Shown here: in pieces, positions 9,815-20,597 of the stretch | How the letters are laid out: each line of letters begins with the position of its first letter | Numbering within the stretch: position 1 is the first letter of the stretch | DNA from: Lithodes maja | Lineage: Eukaryota > Arthropoda > Malacostraca > Decapoda > Lithodidae | DNA length: 64,000 nt | Direction: 5' to 3' | Assembly (NCBI GenBank): GCA_037953745.1 | Contig: JBAKBP010007460.1 | Coordinates: 1-64,000 of the forward strand | Notes under the pieces: model-generated | The model's input: only the letters and a program-made list of their open reading frames with translations | Told to the model about the DNA's origin: nothing | The model's database searches: none | Made by a program: the position numbers and the translations under genes

Positions 9815-10536
9815 CTGCATGAATACGATCTTTTCAGGATATGGCAGAGTGTAGGTCCTCACTGATGGTAGCATGACCTCTTCTAGGATTTCAATATATT
9901 GGTCTGCAGTGAACCGTCCATTTATCTCTGCCAACTCTCCCACACAGTTGAGGTTGACCCAACCCCATACGTTGGCAGTGACATGGCCGCTCCTGGCTTC
10001 TTGATAAACATGCTGAGCGTCATAGCGAGTGTTACCCAGCCTCCAGCAGTGAAGGCGGCCGTGATTTGTCGATGAAAATGTGTTTTCATCAGTAAAAACC
10101 ACTCTTCCCCAGAAATCTTGATCCATCCCAACATACTGTTGAGCAAATCTAAGTCTTCCTTCTACATGTCTATCCTCCAGCCATTCCTTCACTGCAGGAA
10201 TCCTGTGGTGTACTCCAGCTCCATGCAATCGTCGCCTGACTGATCTTGCTGATATATCCAACTGCAGATGATTCTTCGTTTCCACTGCATTGGTAAATGG
10301 ATGATCGTTAACATATGCCACAATATGCTCGTCTTCTGGTGCAGTCGTCAGTCGTGGTCGTCTACTTCTTGGCAAATCTTGCAGATTACCAGTTCCTTCC
10401 TGTCGCCCCAGCCACAAACGAAATGTCGCCTGGACACCCCCATCTCCCTCGAAATTTGGCTGATGGACTTACCAGCCTTTCGCATTGCAACAATCTCCCC
10501 ACGTTGAGCCACAGCCTGGTAGTGATATTCGTCCAT
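9815..10536 (-). pseudogene. Tc1/mariner transposase, exon 1 (HTH and first catalytic Asp), one frameshift
   Basis: Starting at ATG (MDEYHYQAV), the frame encodes a helix-turn-helix, QRGEIVAMRKAGKSISQISR then EMGVSR. A one-base loss near 10425 shifts the frame, after which LWLGRQEGTGNLQDLPRSRR (the GRPR-like linker), a second helical domain, and WGRVVFTDENTFSS with the first catalytic Asp follow. The exon ends KIVFMQ at a CAG|GTAAGC donor. Exons 1 and 2 together give about 343 residues, normal for Tc1 proteins. With the frameshift this copy would not make a functional enzyme unless the base is a sequencing error. I could not locate TIRs or the TA duplication. Confidence 0.8.
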
Positions 10537-10548
10537 GACTCTAGACAC

Positions 10549-11077
10549 TGCTCAATCACGTTTCTCTATTCTGCTGCTATAAGAGAATGGTGCTCAGCCT
10601 ACTACTCCGACCCCTTAAGTGCCCGTCACATTAGGGGGGGCAGGGGAGTAGGGAGAGTAAAAGAGGTATTGGGGGAATAGCCTGTGTGAATGTATGGTAG
10701 ATATTTAATCACTGAATGACTAGCATGGAAATGTTATGATACGCTCAAGCAAACACGCACTAAGGCTATACCTCCCTCATTACCTTCCTCATACAACCAC
10801 TCTACCCTGCTTCTCTCTCACTCAACTAGGAGCTCAAACAACAGGTCGTCAGCTGATCACATCGCCCCCCACTCTCCACTCACCGTTACCCCCTCACCCC
10901 GGTCAGCTGGGCATACAGTGAACCGCTCTACCTCCGTCACACTCCCCCTCTCTCTCCCTCTCACACCCACCTCCCGTCCCCTCTTGCCTCCCTCCCTTCC
11001 ATCCTCCTCCTCCTCCTCTTCCCATTCCTCACTCTCCTCCCCTGTCCCTCCTTTGTCCCCCCCACAGGTACGAAAAT
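10549..11077. other. CT-rich region between Tc1 and the I-type LINE (probable LINE 5' UTR)
   Basis: From 10900 the plus strand is pyrimidine-rich (repeated CTCC, CCTCC), running up to the ORF1 start at 11078. This may be the LINE's internal promoter/5' UTR, but the true 5' end of the element is not visible. A G8 run lies at 10634. No gene. Confidence 0.4.
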
Positions 11078-11854
11078 ATGACAGACAAGGGAGCAACAAC
11101 AACATCACCATGGTTGTGGGGGCAGGGCTGGCCCAGGAGACTGCAGCCACTGCCAGCGGCGTGGGGGGAGAAGTCGGGGATCAAGGGCGCGCGGGGACAT
11201 CAAGACAGCCCACCAGTACACATGTGTGGGCAGATGGTGGGTACAGGCGTGGGACAAACACAACAACAACAAGTGTCAACATCCCGGCCGCCACGAACCC
11301 CAACACCCCACCCCCACCACAACAACAACAACAACAACAACGATGAGATGACACACGCCATACAAATTACCCTGGCTCACCTCAGGTCTGTGGCGGATCA
11401 ACAACAACAGCAACTGCAACGGCTCATGGAGCAGCAACTTGAGTTCCAAGCACAATTAGGTGAGATGATGAGAGCACAAATAAATGAGGTGATGAAATTG
11501 GTACTCGCATGTGTAGCCAACAAAATGAACAATAACCAGGCGGAGAACAATAGTGACAATGCGAGTAATATTACAAACTGTAAGCAGGGGGAATATCACA
11601 GTGTTAGAGGGGAACAAACTGAACTTCCATTAGTAAGAGACGATGTTTTAAACAATGTTTCCCATGCCTTGCCAAGAAAGGTCACGGTTAAATCAATAAG
11701 GGAAAAACTAGAAAAACTTTCAGAAAGGGATGGTATGCGCCTCCTCTCTGCTGTTTCAACAATGAAAGAGACAGCCAAAGTAATTGAGGGTATGGTAGAC
11801 TCGGTAGAGACAGCTAGTGTTGAAGAAACCCAAGTAGGTAGTGATAATGAATAA
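11078..11854 (+). CDS. LINE ORF1 protein, 258 aa, Gln/Asn-rich with coiled coil
   Basis: ATG at 11078 gives MTDKGATTTSPWLWG, and the frame ends TAA at 11854. Residues 60-90 are rich in Gln, Pro and Asn (encoded by CAACAACAA runs at 11268-11342). Residues about 95-140 (THAIQITLAHLRSVADQQQQ, then LMEQQLEFQAQLGEMM) look like a coiled coil, expected for a trimerising RNA-binding ORF1 protein. Residues 200-245 (KSIREKLEKLSERDGMRLLS) are helical and charged. I see no CCHC knuckle, unlike many I-group ORF1 proteins. The position directly upstream of and overlapping ORF2 supports its role. Exact function is not established from sequence. Confidence 0.7.
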   Translation: MTDKGATTTSPWLWGQGWPRRLQPLPAAWGEKSGIKGARGHQDSPPVHMCGQMVGTGVGQTQQQQVSTSRPPRTPTPHPHHNNNNNNNDEMTHAIQITLAHLRSVADQQQQQLQRLMEQQLEFQAQLGEMMRAQINEVMKLVLACVANKMNNNQAENNSDNASNITNCKQGEYHSVRGEQTELPLVRDDVLNNVSHALPRKVTVKSIREKLEKLSERDGMRLLSAVSTMKETAKVIEGMVDSVETASVEETQVGSDNE

Positions 11855-13877
11855 CACAGGAAATTGTGATACAGGCCTAAAGGTGTTATGTTGGAATATC
11901 AATGGCATTAACCAACGCTTTGTAGAGCTTCAGTATTTTGCAATGTTGCATGACGTGGATGTAATATGTCTCCAAGAAACCAGGGCTAATGAAACATTTC
12001 GCCCTAGATTTGGAAATTATATTGCCCATGTACACAACTGCACTGAAACATCTGTCAGGGGTTTGATTACGTATGTAAAAAAGACTATACCTGTAAAGAG
12101 ATTGTATTGTTCTTTTGGTAGGGACACTGAAAATATATCTTTAAAGTTATACCTTGATGATTACCAACTTAATATAATCAACATATATGTAGGTTGCAAC
12201 TCACTCGATACACAAGAATTTCCTGACCTGCTATATGAAGAACAGACTCTATTGATGGGCGACCTAAATGCTCACCATAGAGCTCTGTCCTCGCATGAAG
12301 GTAGGAATAATACTAATGTTAATGGTCAACGATGGTTAAATTATATAAACTCCTGTAATGAGGTAAGACTAATAGGACAGCCGGAGTCAACGCATGTCCT
12401 AGGTGGCAGGCTAGATTATGTTTGTCTGTATAACGAGCCATATCGTACCTGTTCTGTTCACAAGCAGGACTTACTATTATCTGATCACTTTGCACTATTA
12501 ACTAAGCTAGATGTTAAAAAGAGGCGGGTTGATGGGGGGAGGAAGAGGCTCCAACTCCTACCACAGCATACCAAAGAATTTGTGGAGGGAATGAGTAAGT
12601 GGTTTGAGTCATATCCTGAGACTAACTCAATAAATACTTTCTATCAAGATCTAACAAGATATGCTGAACAGCAAATCTCTCATAAAAAGACAACAAACAA
12701 ACAGCAATCAAATAAGAAAAAAAACAAAAATAATAGGGGAAACAAATACCGTTCAAATGCCAAGGGTGGAATCTGGCAAAGGTGGTACAGGGATGATAAA
12801 GAGGTACAAGATACCACCAATTTGTTAAAAACTGCTACACAAATTTGGAAGGGTAATAAAACTGGTGAAAACTTTGAAAATATAAAAATCTGTGGTCAAA
12901 GGGCCCATCAGGCTAAAATTAAAGCAAGGGAGAAATTCTGGTTAGACTTTTTAAATCACACAAATAAAGATACATCCATCAGTGTTGTGTGGAGGAAAAT
13001 AAATATTGCAAGGGGGAAAACTAACCAAGCTGCAGCACATCCCCACCCTCAGGAATATGCTCAAACCCTTATGGATGAATGGGCCTCTGCCTCCACCTAC
13101 AGTAATCTGCCTCTCAGAGTTAGGAATAAGCTAGGACCCAACCTGCCGGATTTTCGCCAACAAGTAGACGAAGCAATAGCCATTAAGGATGACTCGTGTA
13201 AAGATATAAACACTTACGAGCTCCAAAGAGCCCTATCCAACAACAAAAGTAGTGCCCCAGGGGAGGATGGGATAACATATCCCATTCTACGTGCAATGAC
13301 AGAGGTTGCAGGCAATCCATTGCTGGATTTCTTTAACCTTAGCTATCGCAACAGTGTCATCCCTCCTGACTGGAAAAGAGCTGTCATAATTCCTGTACCC
13401 AAGGCTGGTTCTGTTACAGCCATGAGACCTATATCACTTCTTTCTTGTTATTGCAAGACAATTGAAAGGATTGTCCTTAATAGGCTACTGCACAAAATAG
13501 AGTCACAATTGAGCCCGCATTTGAATGGTTACATCAAAGGCAGAAGTACAATGTCCTGTATCACATCATACCTCTCTAACCATAGGTGTAACTTTACTGT
13601 ATTTTTAGATTTAAAGGGTGCATTTGATGTAGCAAACAGGGATGTAATACTTTGCGAGTTGGCGAAAATGGGTGTAAAAGGTAAACTATTGGGCTGGATC
13701 AAGGAATACCTCAGCAATAGAAGTGCATATGTCGTCTTTCAAGGTAAAAAGTCTGAAGTACGTAAGCTTGAGCTGGGTACACCACAGGGGGGAGTATTAA
13801 GTCCAATACTATTCAACATATTAATGCACATTATTGTTAGACTCAAATTTCCCAGAGGAGTGATCTGTAAAAGCTAT
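11847..13877 (+). pseudogene. LINE ORF2, N-terminal part: endonuclease and first half of RT
   Basis: The ATG at 11847 overlaps the end of ORF1. Endonuclease motifs are LCWNINGINQRF, VICLQETRAN (metal-binding Glu), LLMGDLNAHH, RLDYV and LLSDHFALL (final Asp-His). After a Lys-rich linker come the RT blocks SAPGEDGITYPILR, DWKRAVIIPVPKAG, MRPISLLSCYCKTIERI, FTVFLDLKGAFDVANRD (catalytic Asp) and LGTPQGGVLSPILFNILMH. The frame breaks after VICKSY at 13877, exactly where a solo LTR with a CTAT duplication begins. The open frame seen beyond 13877 is LTR sequence. Confidence 0.88.
13874..13877 (+). repeat. Target-site duplication CTAT, left copy
   Basis: CTAT at 13874-13877 is repeated at 15695-15698, immediately outside the solo LTR. 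Confidence 0.85.
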
Positions 13878-15694
13878 TGTTACGGCTGGATCGGCAATAC
13901 ATATTCGGGATTCTTGATCGTAGGACAGAAATGGCTTATGTGACAACGACACGCTCGATTCCAGTCCCAAATACTATATGCTCCAGACAACAAAAGCACC
14001 AACGCCCTACAGAGTTATCGTCTATGGTAACGAGGTACCTTAACTCGGCGAAAGTGTACAACAGGGGTAGGCTATGAGGCTAAACTCCCTCAGACATTTA
14101 TAGGTTACGTTATTACTAAAGAAATGCAATACTCAAGAAACTACGTTAATATTAAGCCTCTAATAATGTAGAATAGAAGCAGGCTAAAGGTATGACAGTG
14201 AAATGCTAAATGACAAATGTACACGCCTACTTGAAAGCGCGTGCACTAGAATAACTGTCCCCTACTAACATGCACTAGCATGTAGCATACAAGATGTTCA
14301 TGATCCAGTAGATACCTAATAATACACATGGAAGGAACATAAATAGTAGTCACTTATTATAATAATGAATCTATACTTGGAATAACTAAAAGGTTGCAGG
14401 CAACAGTACTGGGCCGGTAGCCTACTACCGCATAGGCTACTTCGCTTCTCTCACTCTGTCTCCCCTCTGAGTCCGTATGCGCCCTACGCAATAGAACTCC
14501 GGACACAGCAGCAAAACGACAGTGCAGTTAATTGATACATGAAAGTATTAATAGTGTTGTCTTGTGTGTGAGTAATGTGTATTGTAAAGTGTTACATACA
14601 TATACTTAAAGAGAGCTGCAATGCATAGTAAAATAAAGATATATCCCACTCATCATCCCCATGTGTTCTAGCTAGCAGGCCAAGTCACAGGAACAACGAG
14701 TCCCAGCACCGAAAGCGAGAACCCAGGAAAAGACTGTAGAGAACACAAGGACAGATAAATTACGTTACTCTACTATACCGGCACTACGAGCGAGCTGTAG
14801 TCTCTGGTACTACACTCGCTCCTGGCTCGGTATGCAAATCAAGGCTAAGTCCTCGCCCCTCTACAGACAACTCCTGGGCATGGTCGGGCTCTTACACATG
14901 GCACCAGTCTAGTCACAAATTGGATGATGAGCGGGGCATATAACTCGTGAACATGTAGAACGTTCACCAACTATCCTCATCAAGAAGATCGCTGTTCACA
15001 TTAACCCCTTAAATCTAATACATGTAAATATATGCTTGTCCTAAGAGTAATACGAGAGGTGAGTGCTGAAACTCCTTTAGGACCTCAAGGGAAGGTTATG
15101 CATTTAAATAGAGAGAAGAATGAAATGAGAGTAATGTCGTCAGAGAGAAAGAGTGCAACCGTGAGAAATTGGGAGAGAGGGCAAGGGATGTTAGAATCTC
15201 AAAGGTTCTAGGCAACCTGATCATGGAACACACAGCGAGCCTCCAGGCAATGTGCTGTACGACAACATGGGCAGCCCAGGCAGCATAGGCAGGCGGCAAT
15301 GGACTACCAACCCTGTCGCGCCCAGCTATAAGCGCAAGGCTGCCAACCAGTCAATACGTCTGGCAACCACCCCCCCGGCAGCGTGGCGCGTTGCTACCCT
15401 CTCGCTCCGAAGCCTAACTCACTCTCTCTCTCTGAACTCCCATTGTCTTATCTATCAACTTCTCTATTGATACTACATATTAAATGGAAGGTCTCGACAT
15501 GGCTTAAAACAAAACCCACCACTGGTTAGCACATGACTAGACCTTTGCAGAGATACAAAGAGCATAGTTATAAGTTGTCACACTCAATATACATAGCTGC
15601 TGACGGTAGCCAGCACGGTACAGTGGTACGGGCGGTACAGTGGAGTACCAAGGAGTACAATCAGGTTGCGTTGCCACGCACTGGGTGCGTCACA
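13878..15694 (-). mobile_element. Solo LTR (1817 bp), related to the gypsy LTRs at 18285 and 24687
   Basis: It begins TGTTACGGCTGGATCG and ends GGGTGCGTCACA on the plus strand. The complete gypsy LTRs begin TGTTACGACCGGGCAC and end ACATGCGTCACA and are 1830 bp long. Internal landmarks are shared in order, e.g. ACAAAAGCACCAACGCCCTACAGAGTT versus ACAAAAAACGCCACTACCCTCCAGAGTT. The LTR is flanked by CTAT on both sides and removal leaves the LINE ORF2 in frame across its YADD motif. A single LTR with no internal region is the product of LTR-LTR recombination. Orientation is inferred from the minus-strand gypsy element, whose LTR ends match. Confidence 0.85.
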
Positions 15695-15698
15695 CTAT
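15695..15698 (+). repeat. Target-site duplication CTAT, right copy
   Basis: Matches 13874-13877 and lies between the LTR end GCGTCACA and the resuming RT frame GCT GAT GAT. Confidence 0.85.
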
Positions 15699-17459
15699 GC
15701 TGATGATATTTTGATCCAGGCCGATAGTCACAGGGACATGCAACGTGCCCTAGACTTGGTAGGAGAAGCTTGTGACCAATTAGGCCTGGTAATATCAACA
15801 AACAAAACAAAAGCCATAACAAAAGGTTGGAATCGTAACAAGCCTCTACATCTTCATGGTAATGTACTGGAGAGGGTAGACTATTATAAATATCTGGGAG
15901 TGTATGTTGGGGGACTACAGGGTAATAATGCTGAATTTAATCATGTAATGACCACCTGTAAAAGACGACTGAGGCCCCTTAAAGTAATGTCATGGAAAGG
16001 CTTGGGTGCCTCCATCACTATCCTCAGGACCATGTACATTGCCTATATTAGATCAGTAATTGACTACCATGCACCTGCTCTCTCCTGTCTACCTGCTAAT
16101 CAGATCGAAAAACTTGACAAACTGCAAAATGAGGCCATGAGACTTATTTTTGGATGTCCGAGAAATGTCAAGGTAAAAAATCTTAGATATGAGTTAAATC
16201 TATCGTCCATCACTGATAGAATAAAAGAAACAAATATGATAATAGGCATACGAACACTGAGAGACGACAGAGAAACACGACCTAAGACTGCACTAATGGA
16301 GCTACTTAGAATAGATGACTTAAAAGGCAGGGACTGGCCACATGTAACTGCTGCTGACATTCTTGACTACCAGCTTACAGACTACTATATCGGTGACTGG
16401 CAACTGACTGACCCCACCCCGCCCACCCAGCTTACAGACTACCATCCAGATGACCGGCAATTGAGTGTCCCCCTTCCGCCCTGGGAAGAGGCCACTATTG
16501 AGATTATAGTGACACAACTCGACACAAAAAAGTCTGAGATCCCGTCCTACGCTCTGAAGACAAACTTTATGTCACTAATAGAAGATATGACAGATGAGAA
16601 CACTGATCAGGTATACTGTGACGGCTCACTTAACACCGTAACTGGGAGGGCAGGAGCTGCCATCACTATTATGAGTGGTGGCAACTTTGCTCAGGAAGAC
16701 GATGAACTATCCAGGCTACAGGACTGGGCCTCCTCCACTCAAACTGAGCTGGTGGCAATAGCGATGGGAATTGGGAGTATCTTTCGAAGGGGAAAGAATA
16801 TTCTTATCCTATCTGACAGCAGGGCGGCCTTGGAAGCTATCTCTAGCCCCCAACCCACCTATCCTTTCCTTGTACCAGATATCAGACGGGGGATAAAATG
16901 TGTAGGGGAGAAGGGGCTAGGGGTCAAATTTGCCTGGATTCCTTCACATGTAGGCATCCCAGGCAATGAAAGGGCAGATAAGCTTGCCAAGGAGGCCTCA
17001 GAGAAAGAAGAACCTGATCATATTCTTGAACTGTCATTGAAACAAATGAGAACTATAATTAAAAAGACACAAGAAGAAAGAGTGGATGAAGACAGAGCTA
17101 GACATCATAATACCAGCCGATCTATAAACTACTACAATAAAGTAGCATTTACGACCAAATACACCTATGGTAAACGTACAACGAGTAGGTGGGTAGACTC
17201 AGTACATGCAAGAATAAGGCTTGGCTATTGTTATCCATGGCAGCTGAATTGGCAGGTAGAAGAAGAGCACAGGCAATGTAGGGTTTGCAGAGCTCCCAAC
17301 AAACACTCTCTCGAGCACTATATCTTGGAATGCCCAATGATTAGGGAATACAGGAATAATCAGTTAACCACAATTGAGGATCAAGCAATATACATGCTAA
17401 AGAATAACGTAATCAATAACATACTAAAAAAACACAAGAACTTTGCCCCCCCACAATAA
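15699..17459 (+). pseudogene. LINE ORF2, C-terminal part: rest of RT, RNase H, Cys knuckle
   Basis: The frame resumes ADDILIQADSHRDMQ, completing the YADD catalytic box whose Tyr is at 13875-13877. It continues with the thumb (YYKYLGVYVGG, MYIAYIRSVIDYHAPALSC, LDKLQNEAMRLIFGCPR). RNase H follows: VYCDGSLN (Asp), STQTELVAIAMG (Glu), ILILSDSRAALEAI (Asp), and AWIPSHVGIPGNERADKLAKEA (His, Asp). A terminal CRVCRAPNKHSLEHYILECP knuckle is typical of I/R1-like ORF2. The stop is TAA at 17457. No internal lesion was seen. The few codons before 15695 that continue this open frame derive from the LTR. Confidence 0.88.
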
Positions 17460-17804
17460 TATGTACTGTAAACATGAAACATGAACCTTAAAAGTATGCA
17501 CCCCTTGCCCTCCACACATCTCTTCTTTCTTACAAGGTCACACTTAAACCCTTTGTAACGCCCTCTACACGATTTCATATTTTCATTGATCATGTCACAC
17601 TTATAATATCAGTCAGTATTTCTTTACTTATCACTGCTATTCTCATTTAATAGATTGACAATGTACAGTATATACATATCCCTCTGAGCCTCTAACACAG
17701 CTTTTATTTAAATAATCTGTTAAGTGCCAATTCATATCCTTTTGCAAGCCAATATACATGACCCTTGCATATGTAAGCAACATAATTGTCCTCAATATTC
17801 TTTG

Positions 17805-18140
17805 CTAATGGTTTGATCTACAATTAAGTACCTTCGGATATGCGGCATATCCATCCCGGAGGACTACTAGTATCTTCCTTCTGAATATTGTTTTGTTACT
17901 AAACTTAATTGAATCTTGATCTTTAAGCTCTTCATAAGACAGTGTAATCTTCTCTAGACTCACAGTTGACAACCATGCCTTGCTGCCCCACTTTAGACCC
18001 TTACCATCCAAAATTGCCAGACCATCATTAAAACATTCTCCATTACCAAATTTTATATTCAATTCACCCAGACTCATCTGATTCGTCCAGACTGGTAGAG
18101 GCGGTGGGGTATGCCGGCTCGTCCACAGCCCAGCCTCCAT
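17805..18140 (-). other. Unidentified minus-strand ORF, 111 aa
   Basis: Open from 18140 to 17805, reading MEAGLWTSRHTPPPLP, then NIKFGNGECFNDGLAILDGK, GLKWGSKAWLSTVSLEKI and TIFRRKILVVLRDGYAAYPK. The composition looks protein-like. The C-terminal 30 residues, however, are antisense to the conserved I-LINE 3' UTR block, so that part is fortuitous. The upstream part (17900-18140) may be a fragment of an older element. I do not recognise the family. Between 18141 and 18280 I see nothing. Confidence 0.25.
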
Positions 18141-18280
18141 GCCACTTTTGACCGATCAGAGCTTCTGAATCTCACTTCACCAAATTAACTTTTACCACCC
18201 AAAATTAATTATCTTTTGCCTTACCACCCATTTTTATCTCCAAGCCTTCTTGACGTGCCATACTGAGGCTCTCGGAAAAT

Positions 18281-18284
18281 GTGT
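18281..18284 (+). repeat. Gypsy target-site duplication GTGT, left copy
   Basis: GTGT directly precedes the LTR start. An identical GTGT follows the other LTR at 26517-26520. Confidence 0.8.
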
Positions 18285-20114
18285 TGTTACGACCGGGCAC
18301 TCGGGTACACTAGGGCTCTTACACAGGACTCGAGTATGGCTCGCTGCCACAACGGAAACACACGATCCCAACCCCAGAGTACTGCCAGCCGAACAAAAAA
18401 CGCCACTACCCTCCAGAGTTCTATCTGCTATAACGGGGTATACAAGAACTCGGTACTAGCGTTTCACACAACAGACTAATAACAAGACGGGAGTTATCTA
18501 GTCTGGTCAACAATCAAACAAAGAAGAAAGTACTACAACACTAAAGAATAGTGTTGGCCGAAGCCGAAGTAATCCACCCTTGAACTAAGAACTTAAGAAG
18601 TCCTCCACCCTCTACTTCGGATCGGCACTATTACGTTACGTTAAACAATAGTCCTCGAGCATCAAGCAAGGAATCTTCTGATAAGTTAGATGCTTCTCGA
18701 ATACTCATAAGAAGTAAGTATCGGATTTTGAACAGCAATTTAATGAATAACTCACTGGTAATTAAAGGCTTTAAATTGACATAAGAAGAATTATAAGAAT
18801 AAGCAATAGGATATGGCAAACATTAAGAAGAAGTACTCCGACAATGCACTGGCAATAGCCTACTAAGATTGTGCTCGTGGGCCACTAATCTCTGAAGTAG
18901 CTAAGCGTGCCACACATGAAATCAATAGTGCTTAAACAATAATATACATAAGGAGAAGCTTCAATACTATACTGTATCTGCTGGTCGAGCAAAGTCTAGC
19001 TGGGATATCTAAGGTTAAGAGACAATGGCTGAGCAAGCGGCTCGTAGCCTAGCGAGGTCCTTAAGACTGTGCGGCCAAATTACGGTAATTGACGGGATGC
19101 TCTCTTGAGAGATCCAGATCACTAGTATCTGGTTCTCTCCTGGCGATCCTCTCAAAGTCAAGCAAATGAGATAGCACAGTGTTGGGTGGCACAGGCAAAA
19201 GCCCTCACTCGCAACACAGTGCTAAACTCCCACGGTACACAATCAAAAAGACCCCCTAGGCTTCCCACGTCTCCGTTGCAATTGTGCTGGTTCAACCAAC
19301 CTAGCACTCATAGGAAATCACAACTCGAGGAACCCTATCCCAGTCTAGCATTACCTAAACCAGCAGAAAACAGGAACATGAATAATAGTACACAGGGAAA
19401 TACATATACGAGTGCAACAAACATCAATCAATCCTATTCTAGTTAACCCTTCCAAAAATAGGCTATCTAACAGGCACTTATCTCGTGAGAACTCAAGCGA
19501 TAATACTTTGGCTGACTAAATCTGCACCAAAGGGGTCATTGGTTAAAAAGGGACGAGAAGAGTAGAAGATAGGCGGTTCAGAGAGTAGAGAAAGTTCACA
19601 TCAGTCGGAAGAATATGGATAGTTGCAAGGGATATGAGAGGTCGCTTTGCCTGATGAGTTCTGATCTAAAAATGGCGAGACCTCCCTTTTTATACTCGGC
19701 CCCGTAGCGAGCATAACGGCAATCATGACGTCACATTCTCTCTCTCAATCTGGGATCGACAAAGGATTCCCACGCTCTTGATGAGGGGGGAGGGAGGGGG
19801 GAAGGAGGGAGGAGGGAGTGAGGCCTACACACCTCGTGGCGCGCACACTGTCCTCCGTTACATAACTCGCTCTCTCTCATCACATCATACAAGTCCCACA
19901 CACAATACTTATATCTAATGATATAAAATAGAACTCGTTGACTTAGAAGAAAACAAAATACATAATGATAATACTTATAGTACAACGGTTCACATAAACT
20001 GAGTTAGGAAACTCTACACAGACTACAGCCAAAGTTCCTGCCCTGACGATCCTAGCGAGAGTGGGGCCTGACTGGGCGTTCTGTACAGCATGCTCATACT
20101 CGACATGCGTCACA
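18285..20114 (-). repeat. 3' LTR of the gypsy element (1830 bp)
   Basis: Starts TGTTACGACCGGGCAC and ends CGACATGCGTCACA on the plus strand. It is near-identical over its full length to 24687-26516. Small ORFs inside are identical in both LTRs except for one codon and are not credible genes. Confidence 0.93.
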
Positions 20115-20124
20115 CCTCCCCCAA
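20115..20124 (-). promoter_or_regulatory. Polypurine tract
   Basis: On the minus strand TTGGGGGAGG immediately precedes the 3' LTR start TGTGACGC. This is the expected plus-strand primer of an LTR retrotransposon. Confidence 0.75.
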
Positions 20125-20597
20125 GATTTTACTTGCTCAACCCTGAGCTAAAATCTGATATACAGAACCCCATCAAACCCCTCACACCCAGCGACCGCAT
20201 GGCACTAAAACAACGCTGAGTTTATCACTAAAACACATCTTATAAAAAAAATTCACATTTCATAACTCCTCCCAACAATAGTAAAAGACACAATATCATG
20301 CTCCCAGAGCGAGCTTACAGCAGCTCAGCCGTTTGATAGTTCGTGGACTACTCAAACCTTATAGGCTATGACAAACTTATACAATTATCTATATCAAAAA
20401 GAAAGAGTTTTTATATGATTTTTATATTTTAATATGTTTTTTCCCGGCTGCACTATAAGGGCAGCCTATTTTCTTCTATACCAAACGCTCAACAATCCTG
20501 CTTTACGACCCAATACGCTGGGCTACAACCGCGAGCCAACAAGCACCAAGCGCAAAATACTACTCAAACCAAAGCAGGAGGCTACCCGTGTGTCAAT

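Larger units (their letters stand above)
11078..17900 (+). mobile_element. I-group LINE (non-LTR retrotransposon) with ORF1, ORF2 and 3' UTR, interrupted by a solo LTR
   Basis: ORF1 (11078-11854) overlaps ORF2 (from 11847) by 8 bases. ORF2 encodes an AP-type endonuclease, RT, RNase H and a terminal Cys-rich knuckle, the I-superclade layout. The RNase H separates it from CR1/RTE families elsewhere in the window. The element is split at 13878-15694 by a solo LTR. The 3' UTR (17460-17900) ends in a block (TATTGTCCTCAATATTCT ... CGGATATGCGGCAT ... CCCGGAGGA) that recurs alone at 27058-27212, indicating a severely truncated second copy there. Without the LTR, ORF2 would be open for about 1265 codons, so the LINE was recent when the LTR element hit it. 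Confidence 0.85.

Noticed and set aside
13878..13943. Open continuation of LINE ORF2 (YGWIGNTYSGF...)
   Set aside because: This is LTR sequence read through. The true RT frame resumes at 15699 after the CTAT duplication.
18285..20114. Small ORFs inside the LTRs (about 60-97 codons, present twice)
   Set aside because: They occur identically in both LTRs, lack domains and are explained by LTR duplication.
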